A DNA stretch of 64,000 bases from Bradyrhizobium barranii subsp. barranii. Its GTDB lineage: Bacteria > Pseudomonadota > Alphaproteobacteria > Rhizobiales > Xanthobacteraceae. The translations under genes and the position numbers were made by a program. Shown here piece after piece: positions 14,590 to 23,423 of this stretch (position 1 is the first letter of the stretch; each line of letters opens with the position of its first letter). A model generated the notes under the pieces. That model made no database searches. It was not told the DNA's origin and saw only the letters and a program-made list of their open reading frames with translations. The DNA lies in assembly GCF_017565645.3 (NCBI RefSeq), contig NZ_CP086138.1, positions 184,586 through 248,585 of the forward strand, in the 5' to 3' direction.

Positions 14590-16145
14590 CTTTCAATTAC
14601 CCATAGTTGTAGCTTCGATCGCGGCTCCCAGTTCGATGTCGGTCAGCCGCGATAATCCGCGCCAGATCACGGTGTTTCCTGGAGGCGGATCGTTGGCTCG
14701 GGCCAAGTATCCTCCGAGCCGCGCGATCTTGACGACATAGTGCGAGAGCGTGCTTCGTCGAGAGCAATCACCACCCCTGTGTTTCACCAAATGATCAAGA
14801 AGCCTGATTTCGGGATCTGTCAGCGCCATTTGCGGTACGGCATTCGGCGAGGAGCGATTGAGCATCGTCATCCAGAAGACGCGCCAACTCACAATGCAGA
14901 AGACCGCGATCAGATTGACCAGACGCTCAGCAGTTCGCAATTTTGAGTCCTCTGCTTTGCAGCCCGATTTGAGGATCTTATGGAAGACTTCGATCTTCCA
15001 TCTCAAGGCGTACCATTCGATTTTATTGATGGCGTCCTTGCGCGATTGGACCGGGAGATCGGTGAGGAGCTTCCACTCGATTTTCTTCCGCCGTTTCGGC
15101 CTTCCCCGCTCTTGAGCATGGATCACGGTCAGAGTGAGTGCGGGATATTTCGTCTGTTTGCCAATCGGCGGCAGGACTCGTATCTTGCGGTACCTGATCT
15201 CAAGAACGGCGTCGTCGGGGTCGCCTTTGTCGTCCTTGACCTTGATCCGATGTAGACCCTTGATCGTAACCTCGTCCATTTCGTCGGCAATTGTATGATT
15301 GCCGTCCCCGGCAAGCCGATCAACACAGGTTCGCACCAGGAAATGCGTTCCAGCCTCCTGGGCCAGGCAAAATAGCTCATAGATGTCGCTCTCGCGATCA
15401 CCAATATGAACGCATCGTCCAGGGGCAGCGAGAAGGTCGGTCGATTGCCGTAAGTTCTCGAGCCAGCGGATGCTCTCCTTCTGCTCGATCGGCACCCGCG
15501 TCGGATTGATCTTTCGCTTCAGCGCCGTCGTCCCCTTGAACTTCTTGCGGGTCCAGAACTTGATTGCCGACAGTCCGAGCGGAAGCCCCTCGGTCGTCAC
15601 GGCGAGACTTGAATGCATCAGGATGCCGCACTGCGTGCGTCCTGCCGTCTTGCCCGTAAAGCCGATCAGATCCGGCTTCTCGCGCTTGAAGCTGAATTCC
15701 GTCGTGTCATGGAGGACGAAAATCGGTCCCTCCGTCGCCGCTACGCGCCCGCGCGTCGCCTCGAAATGACCGCAAAGAATATCCGCCTCGTCGACCCGCT
15801 CGTTGGAGAAGAAGCGATAGGCGGCCTTCGTGTTGGCCCAATCCTGACAAACCAGCGGGATGCTTTGACCCATGTCGCTCCCGATTTGTGCGAGCAATTT
15901 GCCGAACCGGCGACCAAGCCGCTCATCCTTAAACTCGCATCCCGCAACTTCCCGATCAACCCACGTCTCGATACCGGTCGTCAATCGCTGAGCACGCGCC
16001 CCCGCGCGTTCCTTCACCAAGCCCATCGAACACCCCGCGCTTCCGAATCAGGTGCTCAACACCGAATCACAACGGATTCTACCGATTCAAGATTTCGCCC
16101 GCGGCGCCTCGCTCAAATCCGACGTCAAATGTGGGTAATTGAAAG
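14590..16145 (-). mobile_element. IS4-family element, complete (1,556 bp)
   Basis: Inverted ends CTTTCAATTACCCA at 14590-14603 and 16132-16145, flanked by a 9-bp direct repeat GTCTCTTTG at 14581-14589 and 16146-16154. A 9-bp duplication fits the IS50-like part of IS4. The transposase stop codon lies inside the left terminal repeat. Confidence 0.95.
14593..16026 (-). CDS. IS4-family (IS50/Tn5-like) transposase
   Basis: A 477-aa transposase with the Tn5-type N-terminus (WVDREVAGCEFKDERLGRRF and ANTKAAYRFFSNERVDEADI). The RNase-H fold carries the first Asp in FVLHDTTEFSF, the second in CVHIGDRESDIYEL and the Y-(2)-R-(3)-E-(6)-K signature in YALRWKIEVFHKILKSGCK. The frame is intact with a clean 9-bp duplication, so it is probably functional. 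It inserted into the remnant of an IS3 orfB. Confidence 0.95.
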   Translation of the reverse strand: MGLVKERAGARAQRLTTGIETWVDREVAGCEFKDERLGRRFGKLLAQIGSDMGQSIPLVCQDWANTKAAYRFFSNERVDEADILCGHFEATRGRVAATEGPIFVLHDTTEFSFKREKPDLIGFTGKTAGRTQCGILMHSSLAVTTEGLPLGLSAIKFWTRKKFKGTTALKRKINPTRVPIEQKESIRWLENLRQSTDLLAAPGRCVHIGDRESDIYELFCLAQEAGTHFLVRTCVDRLAGDGNHTIADEMDEVTIKGLHRIKVKDDKGDPDDAVLEIRYRKIRVLPPIGKQTKYPALTLTVIHAQERGRPKRRKKIEWKLLTDLPVQSRKDAINKIEWYALRWKIEVFHKILKSGCKAEDSKLRTAERLVNLIAVFCIVSWRVFWMTMLNRSSPNAVPQMALTDPEIRLLDHLVKHRGGDCSRRSTLSHYVVKIARLGGYLARANDPPPGNTVIWRGLSRLTDIELGAAIEATTMGN

Positions 16146-16154
16146 GTCTCTTTG

Positions 16155-16198
16155 CCGCTTACAGCTTTGCGGCGAGCCCGCCGCTTACGGACGGTGAG
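16155..16198 (-). pseudogene. IS3 (IS407-like) orfB, second piece
   Basis: Reads GLTVRKRRARRKAV, which directly continues the orfB piece ending YRLYREE at 17927. The IS110 element lies exactly between them. The sequence is cut again by the IS4 element. Confidence 0.75.
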
Positions 16199-16334
16199 CC
16201 CTTGTATGGGGCTTGTTTTGTCAAGAAGTTCGGCAGTGCAACGCATGTCTTGTCCTTCGTCAGTTTCTTTGTTCGATCTGAAAGCCCGTTTCTTCGTCCC
16301 GACCCGCGGCAGCGCCAGGCCGTCGCGCGCAGGG

Positions 16335-16403
16335 GCTGTCAAGGTTGGCCGGCGGACCAACCTTTCGAGATGCTTCGCTCTTGCGAGGCCATACCTTGAC
16401 AGC
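16335..16403 (-). ncRNA. Candidate IS110 guide (bridge/seek) RNA structure
   Basis: GCTGTCAAGGT at 16335-16345 pairs perfectly with ACCTTGACAGC at 16393-16403. Within its 5' side lies a hairpin GGTTGG-ccggcgga-CCAACC. It is in the 3' non-coding end of the IS110 element, where IS1111-type elements encode their guide RNA. The exact transcript and loops are inferred, not shown. Confidence 0.45.
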
Positions 16404-16691
16404 TTCGAGCACGCCGGCACGGTGGGTGCGGTCGGGATGACGATCAGAGGGGAGCCCGCTTTCGGGCGCGGATCAGTCGCGCCACAACCTTGTATCCGGT
16501 GGGTCCAGGGACCCGAACCATGATGCAGTCATGCGCATCGGCAGCGAAGCTCCGAGGCGGCGGACCCATTCTTCCTCTCGGCATGACAGCCATGGGGCAA
16601 CTCGGGACCCCGCCACCTCGAACCGTCATCGGCGGCCCGTCACAAGCGGACGGACTGGGCCGAAACTGTCGGTGCCTTCAGTGACCTCCGT

Positions 16692-17864
16692 TCATTGCGC
16701 CGGGCGCAGAACGACGCCGTCCGGTACCACGCCCTCGCGCACCAGCCGCCACAGGGCGATCAGAAGCTTGCGCGCCAAGGCCACGATCATGATCTTGCGA
16801 GTGCCGCGGGTGCTCTCAGTGCGGCCTCGAAACCACTGCGCCAAGGTGCTGTCCTTCTGGAACATGAGAAATCGCCACGCCAATTGGATCATGCCGCGTC
16901 GAACCCGAGCGTTGCCGGAACGGGCGAGCCCTTTCTCTCGCCGTTTTATGCCACTCTCGTCGGGCGAACCCGTGAGGCCGGCATAACGTGCGACGGCCCG
17001 TCGATCGCGCATGTTTCGCGCCAGCACCTCCTGCACCAGCATGGCGGCCGTCTCGATGCCAACCCCGATCACCCGCGCCAGTAGGAGCACCATGGCGTTT
17101 GGTCCATCACCGGGCGCTTGCTCGATGCGTTCCAGGCGAGCATCCTCGATTTGGCGGATCTGATCATTGATCAGCTGGCGGCGCTCCATGTCGCGACGCA
17201 GCTCAGCCAACATGTTGGGCAGTATTGGCTCTCCCTCAGGAGTGCGCAAATCTTCAAGGCGTCCGGCTGCCTTCTTTAGCTTGGGATTGAAGCCGCGGAT
17301 GCCCAGCCGAATTAACGCTGCTTTCATTCGGTTGACGATCCGACTCCGCTCTCCGACGAGGCTCTCGTGCTCGCGGTTAGGCCGCTTGGCGTCTTCGTCC
17401 TTGATTGTCGGGATCGCCACCATCTTGCAGTGATCACGCTCGCCGCGCAGCCAGCCGAGAAAAGAGCGCTTGAGCAAGCTGGTGTCGAGCCGATCGGTCT
17501 TGGCGCGCCGGTGCTCGCGCGATACCGCGACGCTCGATGCGTGAATGACGTGGACCTCAATATCATGTGCCCTGAGCCAGCGCGCCAGCCAGAAGCCGTC
17601 ACGGCCGGCCTCGAAAGCGACAGCGATGCGTTTGATGTGATGCCCAGCCTTCGCCGCTTCATCTCGCCATCGATGCAGCAATTTCAGCAATGCGCTCTCA
17701 TCGACCGCGAGCTTCTTCAATGGCTGGCGCTCGACACCAGGCACAATGCCGGCGACGAGCCAGCTCGACAGGCTCAGTTCGATAACGGCGATCAGCGTGC
17801 CGTCCGGATCGAGTGGGCTCGGGGATCGGCTCAGATCGTTCAACTTTTGCATGGGGCGCTCCAT
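16692..17864 (-). CDS. IS110-family transposase
   Basis: A 390-aa recombinase. The N-terminal RuvC-like domain shows VIELSLSSWLVAG (Glu where most members have Asp), VAFEAGRDGFWLARWL and the AKTDRLDTSLLKR motif. The C-terminal transposase_20 domain contains RVIGVGIETAAMLVQEVL and ARYAGLTGSPDESG with the Ser nucleophile region. IS110 enzymes use RNA-guided recombination. The frame is intact and the length is usual. It inserted into an IS3 orfB at codons for REE/GLT. The first acidic residue being Glu appears to be a trait of this subgroup; I recall relatives with the same IELS. Confidence 0.92.
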   Translation of the reverse strand: MERPMQKLNDLSRSPSPLDPDGTLIAVIELSLSSWLVAGIVPGVERQPLKKLAVDESALLKLLHRWRDEAAKAGHHIKRIAVAFEAGRDGFWLARWLRAHDIEVHVIHASSVAVSREHRRAKTDRLDTSLLKRSFLGWLRGERDHCKMVAIPTIKDEDAKRPNREHESLVGERSRIVNRMKAALIRLGIRGFNPKLKKAAGRLEDLRTPEGEPILPNMLAELRRDMERRQLINDQIRQIEDARLERIEQAPGDGPNAMVLLLARVIGVGIETAAMLVQEVLARNMRDRRAVARYAGLTGSPDESGIKRREKGLARSGNARVRRGMIQLAWRFLMFQKDSTLAQWFRGRTESTRGTRKIMIVALARKLLIALWRLVREGVVPDGVVLRPAQ

Positions 17865-17926
17865 CGGTTCACATTAGCAACGATAGATGCAATATCCTCG
17901 CCACCGCCCCATAGCATCTTCCTCGC

Positions 17927-18190
17927 GATAAAGCCGGTAGATCCGGTTGATCCCCGATGGCTCGCCCTCCCGCCGCAGCAGGACGAACAGCCGGCGGTAG
18001 CCGAAACGCCGCCGCTCGTTGGCAAGATCGCGCAACCGGCCGCGCAGAGCCGCGTCCGCAGGGCGGCCGGAGCGATAGCGGATCATCTTCCGATCCGCGC
18101 CCACGATCGAACAGGCCCGCCGTTCCGACAGGCTCATGACGGCCTGCAGATGCGCGACCGCAGCGCGCTTGGCGGCGGGCCCTACCATTT
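17927..18190 (-). pseudogene. IS3 (IS407-like) orfB, first piece
   Basis: Encodes the orfB N-terminus (KRAAVAHLQAVMSLSERRAC, RRFGYRRLFVLLRREGEPSG, INRIYRLYREE), then stops at the IS110 insertion. The integrase core with the DDE residues is missing apart from the small piece at 16155. Confidence 0.88.
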
Positions 18191-18448
18191 TTTTGAAAGG
18201 AGCTCGCGAAGGGCGGCCGCATCGAGCATCTGCTCGGCCAGAAGCTTCTTCAGCTTCGCGTTCTCCTCCTCCAGGGCCCTCAGCCGCTTCGCCTCGGAAA
18301 CGTCCATGCCGCCGAATTTGGCCTTCCAATTGTAGATCGTCGCTTCGGAGACCCCGTGCTTGCGAGCTAGGTCGGCCGTCTTCGCTCCGGCCTCATGCTC
18401 CTTCAACACCGCGATAATCTGCTCTTCTGTGAACCTTGCTCGCTTCAT
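18182..18448 (-). CDS. IS3-family (IS407 group) OrfA
   Basis: A complete 88-aa OrfA: MKRARFTEEQIIAVLKEHEA with a helix-turn-helix (LARKHGVSEATIYNWKAKF) and a leucine zipper (LEEENAKLKKLLAEQMLDAA). In this group OrfA is joined to OrfB by -1 frameshifting. OrfB is interrupted, so the element is inactive. The IS end, with TGACCTGCCACTGAG read inward from 18511, is present about 60 bp upstream of the start. Confidence 0.92.
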   Translation of the reverse strand: MKRARFTEEQIIAVLKEHEAGAKTADLARKHGVSEATIYNWKAKFGGMDVSEAKRLRALEEENAKLKKLLAEQMLDAAALRELLSKKW

Positions 18449-18639
18449 CTGTCCGTCCTTCTTCGGGCCGGACTCTAACTCCTTCTGGAGGAAATACTCA
18501 GTGGCAGGTCAGGCCCTTCAAACTCACGACGATAGCATGACGATCAAGCCCGTTGCCCACGTCACGAGGGCCGCGTAACATTCATTCCGGCAACGCCGGC
18601 CCGACCTAGTTCGACAGCGATCGGGAGATCCCAAAACTT

Positions 18640-18745
18640 GTACGGGCCAGCGCGACATCACCGCCTTCATCGAGGGCTTCTGCAACCGAACCCCGGCTCC
18701 ATTCCGCACCGGATATATCACCGCGGTGTCGAGATGGAGGAAGAT
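18640..18745 (+). pseudogene. IS3-type orfB C-terminal scrap
   Basis: One frame reads RDITAFIEGFCNRT, the end of an IS3 OrfB (normally DI--FIE-FYNR-R-HS-L). It has frameshifted by the HSA-GYI part. Only the tail remains. Confidence 0.5.
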
Positions 18746-18784
18746 CAGTTCGGCGCGTCAGTGTGCGCACAGAGGTCGGATATT

Positions 18785-18866
18785 GAAGGATCCGATGCTG
18801 CGCGGCGGCACACATTCGCGACCGATCTGCTGGAGACCGGAGCCGAAGTGCGCATCAACTTTTGGA
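18785..18866 (+). pseudogene. Tyrosine recombinase scrap
   Basis: ARRHTFATDLLETGAEVRIN matches the HxLRRTFATDLLE-GAD region of XerD-like or phage integrases. No other part of such a gene is seen. Confidence 0.45.
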
Positions 18867-18899
18867 GCGAGAGATGAACAAGCTCGGGTTAGCGATCGT

Positions 18900-19245
18900 G
18901 TACTCGGCCAGACGCAAAGCTGGGTGCCGAAGCCTCTTCGAGTGTCATCTTCTCAAGCATCAGATCCGTGACAAGTTTGCGGAGGCGCCGGTTCTCGACC
19001 GTGAGCTCTTCCAACGCACGACGCATTTCATCCATGCTAGCACGAGGAGGAGGATCCCTGCCCGCGTTAGGCCCCTCCGAAGATTGCCCCACGTCCTTGC
19101 TGAGCGGCAGTTTCCGCCAACGATGGAGCGTCATAACGCTCACGCCAAGCGCCTCACAGATCGAGACCTGGGAGCTGCCTGCTCGAGCCAATTCATCCGC
19201 CTGAGCGAGTTTCAGTTTAATCTCTTGATGAGAATGTTTTTTCAT
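18900..19245 (-). pseudogene. IS3-family OrfA remnant
   Basis: About 115 codons: MKKHSHQEIKLKLAQADELA, a helix-turn-helix (QVSICEALGVSVMTLHRWRK) and a coiled coil (LEELTVENRRLRKLVTDLML). The C-terminal end runs into unrelated sequence and no orfB follows. It differs from the other IS3 types in the window. Confidence 0.7.
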
Positions 19246-19269
19246 TCGGACTAGGCCGGGTTCCGACAA

Positions 19270-19846
19270 AGTAACTCGCCGCCGGCTTGAACTGAGTGGC
19301 GGGTGCTGTCAAATAACATACAACGACGTCTGCTAACCTACAAAGGTATCATACAGCCCCGTTGTTAGCGCTACCAATGAAAGCGTTCAAGATGAATATC
19401 GAGTTTCGATCGGCATTTTCATCTTTCACAAAGCAGTCATCCGGCCTGAACGGCAACAAAGCAGGTGGAGCATGATGCGAGCCTCCAAGTTTTGAACTCC
19501 CAGCAGGCGCTTCATCCTGGAGCTAGGCAGGAACGGGGTTGCCGGCCGAGACCTCCCGAATGGCGGGATTGCCCAAGTTGCCCATCTGAGACGGAGAAGA
19601 CCGAGGGGCTGCTGACCATCGATATGATCAGCTGAAGCGGACGGCAGAAGGGCGCCAATCGCAATGTGTGTTTGGGCAGCAAATGGAGGAAATCGTCCTT
19701 GCATTACGTTTTGACATCTTCATCTCAATGATCTGGATAGCCGGCAAGTGGTTGTTGCGCAAGGACCTTCAATGGGAATCAGTGACTCCGTCACGTGCCA
19801 TGATTGTTCAGCATCGATGACTCTTTCGGGCAAGCACGTCGCAAAG
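19270..19846. other. No gene seen
   Basis: A lower-GC stretch without a credible ORF on either strand. It contains no recognised IS end apart from the boundary with the IS3 element at 19851. Confidence 0.5.
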
Positions 19847-19932
19847 AGCTGGCCCCGCAAATTCGGACAGTAGCTTGAGTGGATTTTCTGCCTGACAGCG
19901 GCGAGGATTCTTGCTGCGAATCAGGAGCGAAG

Positions 19933-20238
19933 ATGACGAAGAAGAGCCGCCGGACGCATTCTCCGGCATTCAAGGCGAAGGTTGCTTTGGCTGCGGTCAA
20001 AGGCGACAAGACACTGGCGGAGCTGGCGCAGCTGTTTGATGTTCATCCGAACCAGATCACGATCTGGAAAAACCAGCTCCTGGAAGGCGCCGCCGGCGTG
20101 TTTGGGCATGACAAGACATCGGCCGAGACGCCGGTCGATTTGAAGGCGTTACATGCCAAGATCGGCGAGCTGGCGTTGGAAAACGATTTTTTGTCCGGCG
20201 CGCTCACCAAGGCGGGCCTGCTGAGCGCAAAGCGATGA
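19933..20238 (+). CDS. IS3-family OrfA
   Basis: 101 aa starting MTKKSRRTHSPAFKAKVALA, with a helix-turn-helix (LAELAQLFDVHPNQITIWKN) and a C-terminal coiled-coil (LKALHAKIGELALENDFLSG). The ATG at 19933 is chosen over an upstream in-frame start because homologues begin MTKK. The stop overlaps orfB (ATGA). OrfA binds the IS ends and can be fused to OrfB by frameshifting. Confidence 0.93.
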   Translation: MTKKSRRTHSPAFKAKVALAAVKGDKTLAELAQLFDVHPNQITIWKNQLLEGAAGVFGHDKTSAETPVDLKALHAKIGELALENDFLSGALTKAGLLSAKR

Positions 20239-21062
20239 TCGACCGCGATCATGATCTTTCTATCGTGCGCCAGGCGAAGGTCCTGAAGCTGGCTCGCAGC
20301 ACGGTCTACTATGAACCTCGGCCAGTTTCGGCCGAGGACCTTGCCTTGATGCGTCGGCTCGATGAGCTGCATCTCGATTATCCCTTCGCGGGAGCGCGTA
20401 TGCTGCGATCGTTGCTGCGGCGGGAGGGCGTATACGCCGGTCGCCGCCACATCGCGACGCTGATGAAGCGCATGCGGATCGAGGCGGTCTATCGTCGCCC
20501 GAACACGAGCAAGCCGGCTCCGGGTCACAAGATCTACCCGTACCTGTTGCGCGGATTGAAGATCGAGCGGCCCGACCATGCGTGGGCAATGGACATCACC
20601 TACATTCCGATGCGGCGTGGCTTCGTCTATCTCGCGGCGGTCGTCGATGTGTTCAGCCGACGGGTCCTGGCCCATCGCGTCTCGATCACAATGGAGGCGG
20701 CCTTCTGCGTCGAAGCGGTCCAGGAGGCGTTGGCGAAGCACGGCAGGCCCGAGATTTTCAACACGGATCAGGGCAGCCAGTTCACCAGCCTCGAGTTCAC
20801 CGATGTGCTGCTGGACGCGAAGATCGCCATCAGCATGGACGGCAAGGGCGCCTGGCGCGACAACGTGTTTGTCGAGCGGCTCTGGCGCACGGTCAAATAC
20901 GAAGAAGTTTATCTCCGCGCCTACGACAGCGTGTCCGAGGCGCGAGCGTCAATTGCCAAGTATCTGGCCTTCTACAATCAGGGACGCCCTCACTCGAGCC
21001 TTGACGGGCGCACGCCCGACGAGGCTTACTTCGGCACGCAAGCTATGGTGATGGCCGCATGA
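20235..21062 (+). CDS. IS3-family OrfB transposase
   Basis: A 275-aa integrase-core protein with the full DDE triad: WAMDITYIPMRRG (Asp), IFNTDQGSQFTS (Asp) and NVFVERLWRTVKYEE (Glu, followed by the K seven residues later). An HTH_21 region with YPFAGARMLRSLLRREGVYA lies in the N-terminal third. The frame and length are normal. OrfA-OrfB together should mobilise the 1.35-kb element. Confidence 0.95.
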   Translation: MIDRDHDLSIVRQAKVLKLARSTVYYEPRPVSAEDLALMRRLDELHLDYPFAGARMLRSLLRREGVYAGRRHIATLMKRMRIEAVYRRPNTSKPAPGHKIYPYLLRGLKIERPDHAWAMDITYIPMRRGFVYLAAVVDVFSRRVLAHRVSITMEAAFCVEAVQEALAKHGRPEIFNTDQGSQFTSLEFTDVLLDAKIAISMDGKGAWRDNVFVERLWRTVKYEEVYLRAYDSVSEARASIAKYLAFYNQGRPHSSLDGRTPDEAYFGTQAMVMAA

Positions 21063-21202
21063 CCGTCGCCGACGGTTTTGTCGTCGCTCTGGTCGGGCTA
21101 CGCCCTCCCGACGCAACGACAAAACCGTACAGCCCCGCGTTCAGCATAACCCGGCAGGAATCCACTTAAATCCAGCGGGGCGCTGTCCAAACAACCGGGG
21201 CC

Positions 21203-21671
21203 AGCTCTCAACCTGGTCGCGCTTGGTCACGTGCCGTGCTGACATCGGTGTAGTTTGTGGGCCATTCTTGCACAGGAAAAGCGACTATTTGCCGCGGGTC
21301 AACCACTGCAGAAGCTATCCAACCTTCAGCGAGGGGTCGTGTTGGTGGGGATCAGGCGCAGAACAGGACTGATCCAGCCTTTCCTGGGGGATAGCAATAT
21401 CCCTCCCCGACCCGCAGTGTTGGCTCAGAAACCTCCGGAGTCGCCAAGCAGATCGCCGAACTTGCGAGGCTAAGCTCGGTGAAATGAGTGCGGCCAGTTG
21501 GATCTTTTCATCCTTGACACGCACTACTCACAATCTTAACATTGAACATAACATATGCTGCGGGTTTCTAATCTTCGCAATCCCGCGCGGCGACTGGATG
21601 GTCACAGCGTGAAGCGCCTTGACGTGACCGGAGCATCGCGTCGTCCTCAATAAAAACCGAAAGGGCCTCCA
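21203..21671. other. Intergenic region upstream of the RTX gene
   Basis: No gene is seen. It carries the promoter-like site at 21514-21542 and the AGTGCGGCCAG motif at 21486-21496, shared with the region upstream of the secretion ATPase. Confidence 0.5.
21514..21542 (+). promoter_or_regulatory. Sigma70-like promoter of the RTX gene
   Basis: TTGACA (21514-21519), a 17-bp spacer and TAACAT (21537-21542), 130 bp upstream of the ATG. The motif CTCACAATCTTAAC (21527-21540) overlaps the spacer and -10, a position suitable for a regulator. Confidence 0.55.
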
Positions 21672-22625
21672 ATGGCTATATCTTACCTGACGAAAACTGA
21701 GTTGGACCAGTTTCTCCACCATAACGGAAATCACATTGAGGCGAGCGTCAGGTCGGCACTGATCGACTCGTTAGAACGTAGCGGAGTGTACAGCGATCAT
21801 CCTGGGGATACTTCGAAGGCTGCGTTTCAGTCTGGACCGTTCGGAGGGGCTGTTCCAGCAGGCGTTCAGATCCTCGACATTACGCAGTCGACCACCGTCG
21901 AGACCACGCCAAACCTGAAGGCGATTATTTTCGACGACGCTGGCGGCAAGACGCTCGATGTGATTGGCGGGCATAATGATGTGTTCATCGCCATGGGAAA
22001 AGGTTCCGATAGCGTGAACCTATATGATTATGGGAACGACACGGTCTATGGCGGTAGCGGCAACGACGCGATCCGCGGCGGACACGGTAACAGCTCACTG
22101 TTCGGCGGCGCAGGCAACGACAGTATCTATGGTGGCAGCGGCAACGACACTTTGGATGGCGGCAGCGGTAACGACTATCTTGAGGCGGGCACCGGCGCTC
22201 AGGTGCTCGAAGGCGGCAGCGGCAACGACATTCTGCGAGATCTATCGTCGGGACACAGCACGCTTATCGGTGGCGATGGCAACGATACGCTAATTGGCGT
22301 TCAGGGCGATGTCTTTGCGGGCGGTGACGGCAATGACGTCTTCTGGGTCTATGGTGAGTCAGGAGCGAACTCGACGCTGCAGGGAGGAAATGGCAACGAT
22401 ACATTCCATCTTCAGACCCACACCGGAAATGATACGATTATAGGCGGCGCAGGCTCGGACACCGTGGATTTCGCCGATCGCTCCTCCTTTGATGTCACCA
22501 AGGTCGATGTCGACGAGAAGACGAACTCCTACACGCTGCACTTCGGAGACAGCCAGACGGTGGTGGTCAGTGGCGTCGAATATCTCCACTTCACCGATGG
22601 AGACGTGCACTTGCCGAAGCTCTGA
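21672..22625 (+). CDS. RTX-type Ca2+-binding secreted protein
   Basis: A 317-aa protein. About residues 115-265 contain roughly nine to ten glycine/aspartate nonapeptides (GGSGNDTLDGGSGNDYL, GGDGNDTL, GGAGSDTVDFADRSS) that form a Ca2+-binding beta-roll. The N-terminal 110 residues match no family that I know. There is no Sec signal peptide. The C-terminal 50 residues (YTLHFGDSQTVVVSGVEYLH) resemble the uncleaved type I secretion tail of RTX proteins. It is the probable cargo of the ABC/HlyD pair encoded from 23536. A good terminator follows. It may be an adhesin or surface-layer component; no catalytic domain is visible. Confidence 0.88.
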   Translation: MAISYLTKTELDQFLHHNGNHIEASVRSALIDSLERSGVYSDHPGDTSKAAFQSGPFGGAVPAGVQILDITQSTTVETTPNLKAIIFDDAGGKTLDVIGGHNDVFIAMGKGSDSVNLYDYGNDTVYGGSGNDAIRGGHGNSSLFGGAGNDSIYGGSGNDTLDGGSGNDYLEAGTGAQVLEGGSGNDILRDLSSGHSTLIGGDGNDTLIGVQGDVFAGGDGNDVFWVYGESGANSTLQGGNGNDTFHLQTHTGNDTIIGGAGSDTVDFADRSSFDVTKVDVDEKTNSYTLHFGDSQTVVVSGVEYLHFTDGDVHLPKL

Positions 22626-22650
22626 ATCGGCACCTGCAAGCTGCGCTGAG

Positions 22651-22675
22651 AAAGCCCCGCTCATGGCGGGGCTTT
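22651..22675 (+). terminator. Rho-independent terminator after the RTX gene
   Basis: Perfect 10-bp stem AAAGCCCCGC/GCGGGGCTTT with a 5-base loop, 26 bp after the RTX stop. Confidence 0.8.
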
Positions 22676-22801
22676 GCCTTTGAGCTCAGCGCTTTCGCAT
22701 CTTATGTAGGATGTCCTTTCGTTGGTGGCTGTGTTGTGGTTTGCTAATGTTATCATCTGGCCCTTTCACCGCGCGGTGCGGGCACGGATTGGTCTCTCAC
22801 G

Positions 22802-23416
22802 ATGAAGCGATTGCTCAACGCGGGCTCAGGATCCGGTACGGCACAGCGCATCGCCCGGATGATGCTCAACCATGATTGGGAAGAAACCCGATTCGACATC
22901 GACCCCGGCGTCAAACCAGATGTGATCGGCTCGATCCTTGAGTTGACTGGCGCGTTCAAGCCTCAGTCCTTCAACGCGGTGTGGACATCGCATGTGCTCG
23001 AGCACCTGTATGCCCACGAGGTCTACCCTACATTGCGGCAATTCCACCAGATCCTCAAGCCCGATGGTTTCGCCTTGATCGTGAGCCCGGATCTGCAATC
23101 GGTCGCTCACTTCATAGCCCAGCATGGGATCGGCGCAATAGCCTATCATTCGCCGGCGGGGCCGATCAGGCCGCTGGACATGCTCTATGGCCATTCGCGC
23201 GCCATCGAGGAGGGACGCGTCCACATGGCCCACCGCACCGGATTTACGGCCGAGCGACTCGGTAATCTCCTGCTGATGGCCGGGTTTGCGACCGTTTCGG
23301 TCAGCAGCCAAAATTTCGAGGTCTGTGCGCTCGCGCTGATGCCTGAGGCCGACGACGAGGCCATCCGAAGGTCTTTGTTAGAGTACGGCTTCAATTTCCA
23401 GGAAGCCAAGGCCTGA
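22802..23416 (+). CDS. Class I SAM-dependent methyltransferase
   Basis: 204 aa with a Rossmann methyltransferase layout: motif I LLNAGSGSGTAQRI, an acidic strand end FDIDPGVKPDVIG, then FNAVWTSHVLEHLYAHEV (the SHVLEH motif of Methyltransf_11) and LKPDGFALIVSPDL. The substrate is unknown. Similar predicted SAM methyltransferases occur in polysaccharide and RTX-secretion loci. It lies between the putative cargo and its secretion ATPase, so it may modify the cargo or a glycan. It is preceded by the RTX terminator and so is probably transcribed from its own promoter. Confidence 0.8.
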   Translation: MKRLLNAGSGSGTAQRIARMMLNHDWEETRFDIDPGVKPDVIGSILELTGAFKPQSFNAVWTSHVLEHLYAHEVYPTLRQFHQILKPDGFALIVSPDLQSVAHFIAQHGIGAIAYHSPAGPIRPLDMLYGHSRAIEEGRVHMAHRTGFTAERLGNLLLMAGFATVSVSSQNFEVCALALMPEADDEAIRRSLLEYGFNFQEAKA

Positions 23417-23423
23417 GGTATTT

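Larger units (their letters stand above)
16199..17926 (-). mobile_element. IS110-family element, IS1111-like, complete (about 1.73 kb)
   Basis: Bounded by the two halves of one IS3 orfB, so the limits are known to within 2-3 bp. Subterminal inverted repeats TATGGGGC (16205-16212) and GCCCCATA (17906-17913) lie a few bases inside each end. There is about 65 bp before the ORF and about 490 bp after it. The subterminal repeats and long 3' non-coding end are features of the IS1111 group. Confidence 0.82.
19851..21202 (+). mobile_element. IS3-family element, complete (1,352 bp)
   Basis: Ends GGCCCCGCAAATTCGGACAG (left) and GGCCCCGGTTGTTTGGACAG (right, reverse complement), flanked by AGCT at 19847-19850 and 21203-21206. 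Both genes are intact. A truncated second copy is at 58771-59383. Confidence 0.9.
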
